From Anaerolineales bacterium UBA1429 (GTDB lineage Bacteria; Chloroflexota; Anaerolineae; UBA1429): 8,124 bases of DNA. The stretch spans positions 60,120 through 68,243 of the forward strand of contig DCTX01000065.1 in assembly GCA_002329325.1 (NCBI GenBank), in the 5' to 3' direction. The notes beneath the pieces are model-generated. The model made no database searches. It was not told the origin of the DNA and saw nothing but the letters and a program-made list of their open reading frames with translations. This document shows, piece after piece, positions 6,341 to 8,124 of this stretch (the stretch's first letter is position 1; every line of letters begins with the position of its first letter). The translations under genes were made by a program, and so were the position numbers.

Positions 6341-7204
6341 ATGCCGCCCCTGCGCGAGATCCGCGACCACATGCAGAGCATCGGGAGCATCGCCAAGGTC
6401 GTTCGCGCCCTGGAGGTGGTCTCGACTGCCACCAGTCACCGACTGCAGGAACGGGTGGATCGCACCCAGTCCTACGCCGTGCGCTCGTGGGAGATGCTCT
6501 CGCACCTGGCCGCCGCGGATGACGCCCTGCTCTCTCAGCACGTCGCCCTCAAGGGGCACGGCGAGGGCGGCCCCACGGGCCTGCTGCTCTTTAGCAGCAA
6601 CCGGGGCATGGCGGGCGGCTATGACACCACCGTGATCGCCAAGGCCGAGGAGTTCATCGCCGGGTCGCCCGAACAGGTGCGCCTGATCACCATCGGCAGC
6701 CGGGGGCACGAGGCCATGTTGCGCCGGGGTCTCGGGATCGTGGCCGATTTCAGCCTGCTGGACGAGCGCTCCGAACTGGAGGATGTGACCCCCCTGGCGA
6801 CGCTGGTGCTGGAGGGCTATCAGCAGCGCCAGTTTGGGCGGGTGGCGATGGCCTACACCGAGTTCCACCGGGGCGCCCTGTTGCGGCCCCGGATTCGTCA
6901 CCTCTTGCCTGTTCAGGTGACGCCCGTCGCGCGGGTGCGCCAGTACATCGTCGAGCCGGATTCGGAGCAACTGCTGGAGATGCTGTTGCCGCGCATCATC
7001 CGCTTCCAGATCCACGCCGCACTGCTAGAGTCGTTCGCCGCCGAGCACGCCAGCCGCGCCGTGGCCCTGCGCACGGCCACCAACAACGCTGAGGATATGA
7101 TTCGGCACCTGACTCAAGACTATAACAAAAAGCGCCAGCAGGTCGTAACCGAGGAGATGCTGGACATCCACTCGGGTGTGGTGGCCCTGGAGCGTCGGAG
7201 ATAG
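6341..7204 (+). CDS. atpG: ATP synthase F1 subunit gamma
   Basis: The rotating central shaft that couples the c ring to the beta catalytic sites, 287 residues (normal). The N-terminal shaft helix starts LREIRDHMQSIG. The canonical N-terminal KITKAMEMVAASK appears as KVVRALEVVSTATSH (19-33), so the position of E. coli M23 is leucine (L24). The globular domain begins GLLLFSSNRGMAGGYD (80-95), matching 'SDRGLAGGYN'. The C-terminal helix SRAVALRTATNNAEDMIRHL (238-257) is strongly conserved, followed by LTQDYNKKRQQ. No internal insertion of the cyanobacterial/chloroplast type with paired cysteines is seen, so thiol control is not indicated. The ribosome site AGGAGG (6328-6333) overlaps the end of atpA, with only 2 nt between the two genes. 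Identity is secure; the N-terminal helix is more divergent than the C-terminal one. Confidence 0.95.
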   Translation: MPPLREIRDHMQSIGSIAKVVRALEVVSTATSHRLQERVDRTQSYAVRSWEMLSHLAAADDALLSQHVALKGHGEGGPTGLLLFSSNRGMAGGYDTTVIAKAEEFIAGSPEQVRLITIGSRGHEAMLRRGLGIVADFSLLDERSELEDVTPLATLVLEGYQQRQFGRVAMAYTEFHRGALLRPRIRHLLPVQVTPVARVRQYIVEPDSEQLLEMLLPRIIRFQIHAALLESFAAEHASRAVALRTATNNAEDMIRHLTQDYNKKRQQVVTEEMLDIHSGVVALERRR

Positions 7205-7209
7205 AGCGA

Positions 7210-8124
7210 ATGCCAGAACGTTCAGAAGGACATGTGGTACAGATCATCGGGCCGGTGGTGGATATCGCCTTTAGCGACAAGCTGCCCCCGATCTACAACG
7301 CCGTGGAGATCATCGTCCCGGAGGGTGCGAACCTGATCGTGGAGGTGCAGCAGCACCTGCACAACCACTGGGTGCGCGGCGTGGCCATGGGCCCCACCGA
7401 GGGGCTGCGCCGCGGCATGCGCGCCGTGGATCTGGGCGAACCGATCACCGTGCCCGTGGGCGAGGGCGTTCTGGGGCGCATGATGAACGTGCTGGGCGAG
7501 CCGATAGACAACCTGGGCCCCGTGGCGGCCACGACGCGGATGCCCATTCACCGCCCGCCGCCACCCTTCGCCGAGCAGACCATCGAGATCGAGCTGTTCG
7601 AGACGGGCATCAAGGCCATTGACCTGCTGACCCCCTTCCCCCGCGGTGGCAAGGTCGGCGTCTTTGGCGGCGCCGGTGTCGGCAAGACGGTCATCATCTA
7701 TGAGCTGATCCGCAATATCGCCTACGAGCACGGCGGCTATTCCGTCTTCTGCGGGGTGGGCGAGCGCAGCCGCGAGGGCAACGATCTCTGGCACGACATG
7801 CAGGATGCAGGCGTGCTGGACAAAGCGGCGCTGGTGTTCGGCCAGATGAACGAGCCCCCCGGCGTCCGCGCCCGGGTGGCGCTCTCTGGGCTGACCATCG
7901 CCGAGAGCTTTCGCGATCAGGGCATGGACCTGCTGCTCTTCATCGACAATATCTACCGCTTCATCCTGGCGGGCACCGAGGTCTCGGCGCTGTTGGGGCG
8001 CATGCCCTCCTCCGTGGGCTACCAGCCGACCCTGGCCGCCGAGGTGGGGCAGCTTGAGGAGCGCATCACGTCCACCCAACGCGGCTCCATCACGTCGGTG
8101 CAGGCCGTCTACGTGCCCGCCGAC
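7210..8124 (+). CDS. atpD: ATP synthase F1 subunit beta, 3' end cut by window
   Basis: The catalytic subunit that makes or hydrolyses ATP. The 305 codons present correspond to about two thirds of a usual 460-480 residue protein; the frame is open at the last base, so this is truncation by the window. The N-terminal barrel begins GHVVQIIGPVVDIAF. The Walker A loop GGAGVGKT is at 153-160 (E. coli 149-156). The catalytic glutamate is E185 in GVGERSREGND, with R186. Walker B ends at D246 in LLLFIDN. ALLGRMPSSVGYQPTLA and the end QAVYVPAD are as expected. Some usually fixed residues differ: GERT is GERS, 'EGNDLYHEM' is EGNDLWHDM, 'DNIFRF' is DNIYRF and 'MAEYFRD' is IAESFRD. ATG 7210 follows atpG by 5 nt, with GGAG at 7197-7200. 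All visible catalytic residues are intact. The DELSEED region and atpC lie beyond the edge. Confidence 0.96.
   Translation, partial: MPERSEGHVVQIIGPVVDIAFSDKLPPIYNAVEIIVPEGANLIVEVQQHLHNHWVRGVAMGPTEGLRRGMRAVDLGEPITVPVGEGVLGRMMNVLGEPIDNLGPVAATTRMPIHRPPPPFAEQTIEIELFETGIKAIDLLTPFPRGGKVGVFGGAGVGKTVIIYELIRNIAYEHGGYSVFCGVGERSREGNDLWHDMQDAGVLDKAALVFGQMNEPPGVRARVALSGLTIAESFRDQGMDLLLFIDNIYRFILAGTEVSALLGRMPSSVGYQPTLAAEVGQLEERITSTQRGSITSVQAVYVPAD

Noticed and set aside
7222..8079. Minus-strand open frame of about 285 codons opposite atpD
   Set aside because: It lies antisense to a beta subunit with intact Walker motifs. Its His/Asp/Gly-rich composition without domains marks it as a GC-skew artefact.

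Overview
The window is a GC-rich bacterial chromosomal segment (roughly 60-65% GC by eye) with every supported gene on the + strand. Gene order and protein character fit a Chloroflexota-like (green non-sulfur lineage) bacterium. The best hint is the gamma subunit N-terminus (RALEVVS where Proteobacteria have KAMEMVA) together with an atpZ-first operon. This assignment is from recalled family sequences, not a search, and is tentative.

Layout. (1) 4-615: a short protein resembling the N-terminal half of ferrochelatase, without the half that carries the known catalytic residues. (2) 679-2157: zwf, a complete glucose-6-phosphate dehydrogenase with all key motifs. (3) 2158-2282: an intergenic control region with a good sigma70-type promoter (TTGACG, 17 nt, TATCAT), an inverted repeat around its -35 box, and a possible leader hairpin. 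(4) 2283-8124: an F-type ATP synthase operon in the order atpZ, atpB (a), atpE (c), atpF (b), atpH (delta), atpA (alpha), atpG (gamma), atpD (beta). atpD is cut by the window end, and the epsilon gene would be expected further downstream.

How the genes work together. atpB, atpE and atpF build the membrane F0 motor. atpA, atpG and atpD build the F1 catalytic head and shaft. atpH links the peripheral stalk to F1, and atpZ is an accessory membrane protein. Overlapping ATGA junctions (atpF/atpH and atpH/atpA) and gaps of 2-37 nt elsewhere indicate one transcript with coupled translation. The c subunit has the carboxylate E57 but lacks the side chains that bind Na+ in the Ilyobacter ring, so the enzyme is predicted to be H+ coupled. 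zwf makes NADPH and feeds the pentose phosphate pathway; its position just upstream may be coincidental, since the atp operon has its own promoter.

No exotic new system is evident. The points worth a second look are the delta subunit lacking its usual N-terminal domain, several substitutions at normally near-invariant positions in alpha, beta and gamma (raising the possibility of a divergent or second ATP synthase), a four-helix AtpZ, the half-ferrochelatase, and the promoter with its embedded inverted repeat. No RNA genes, mobile elements, CRISPR arrays or notable repeats were seen.
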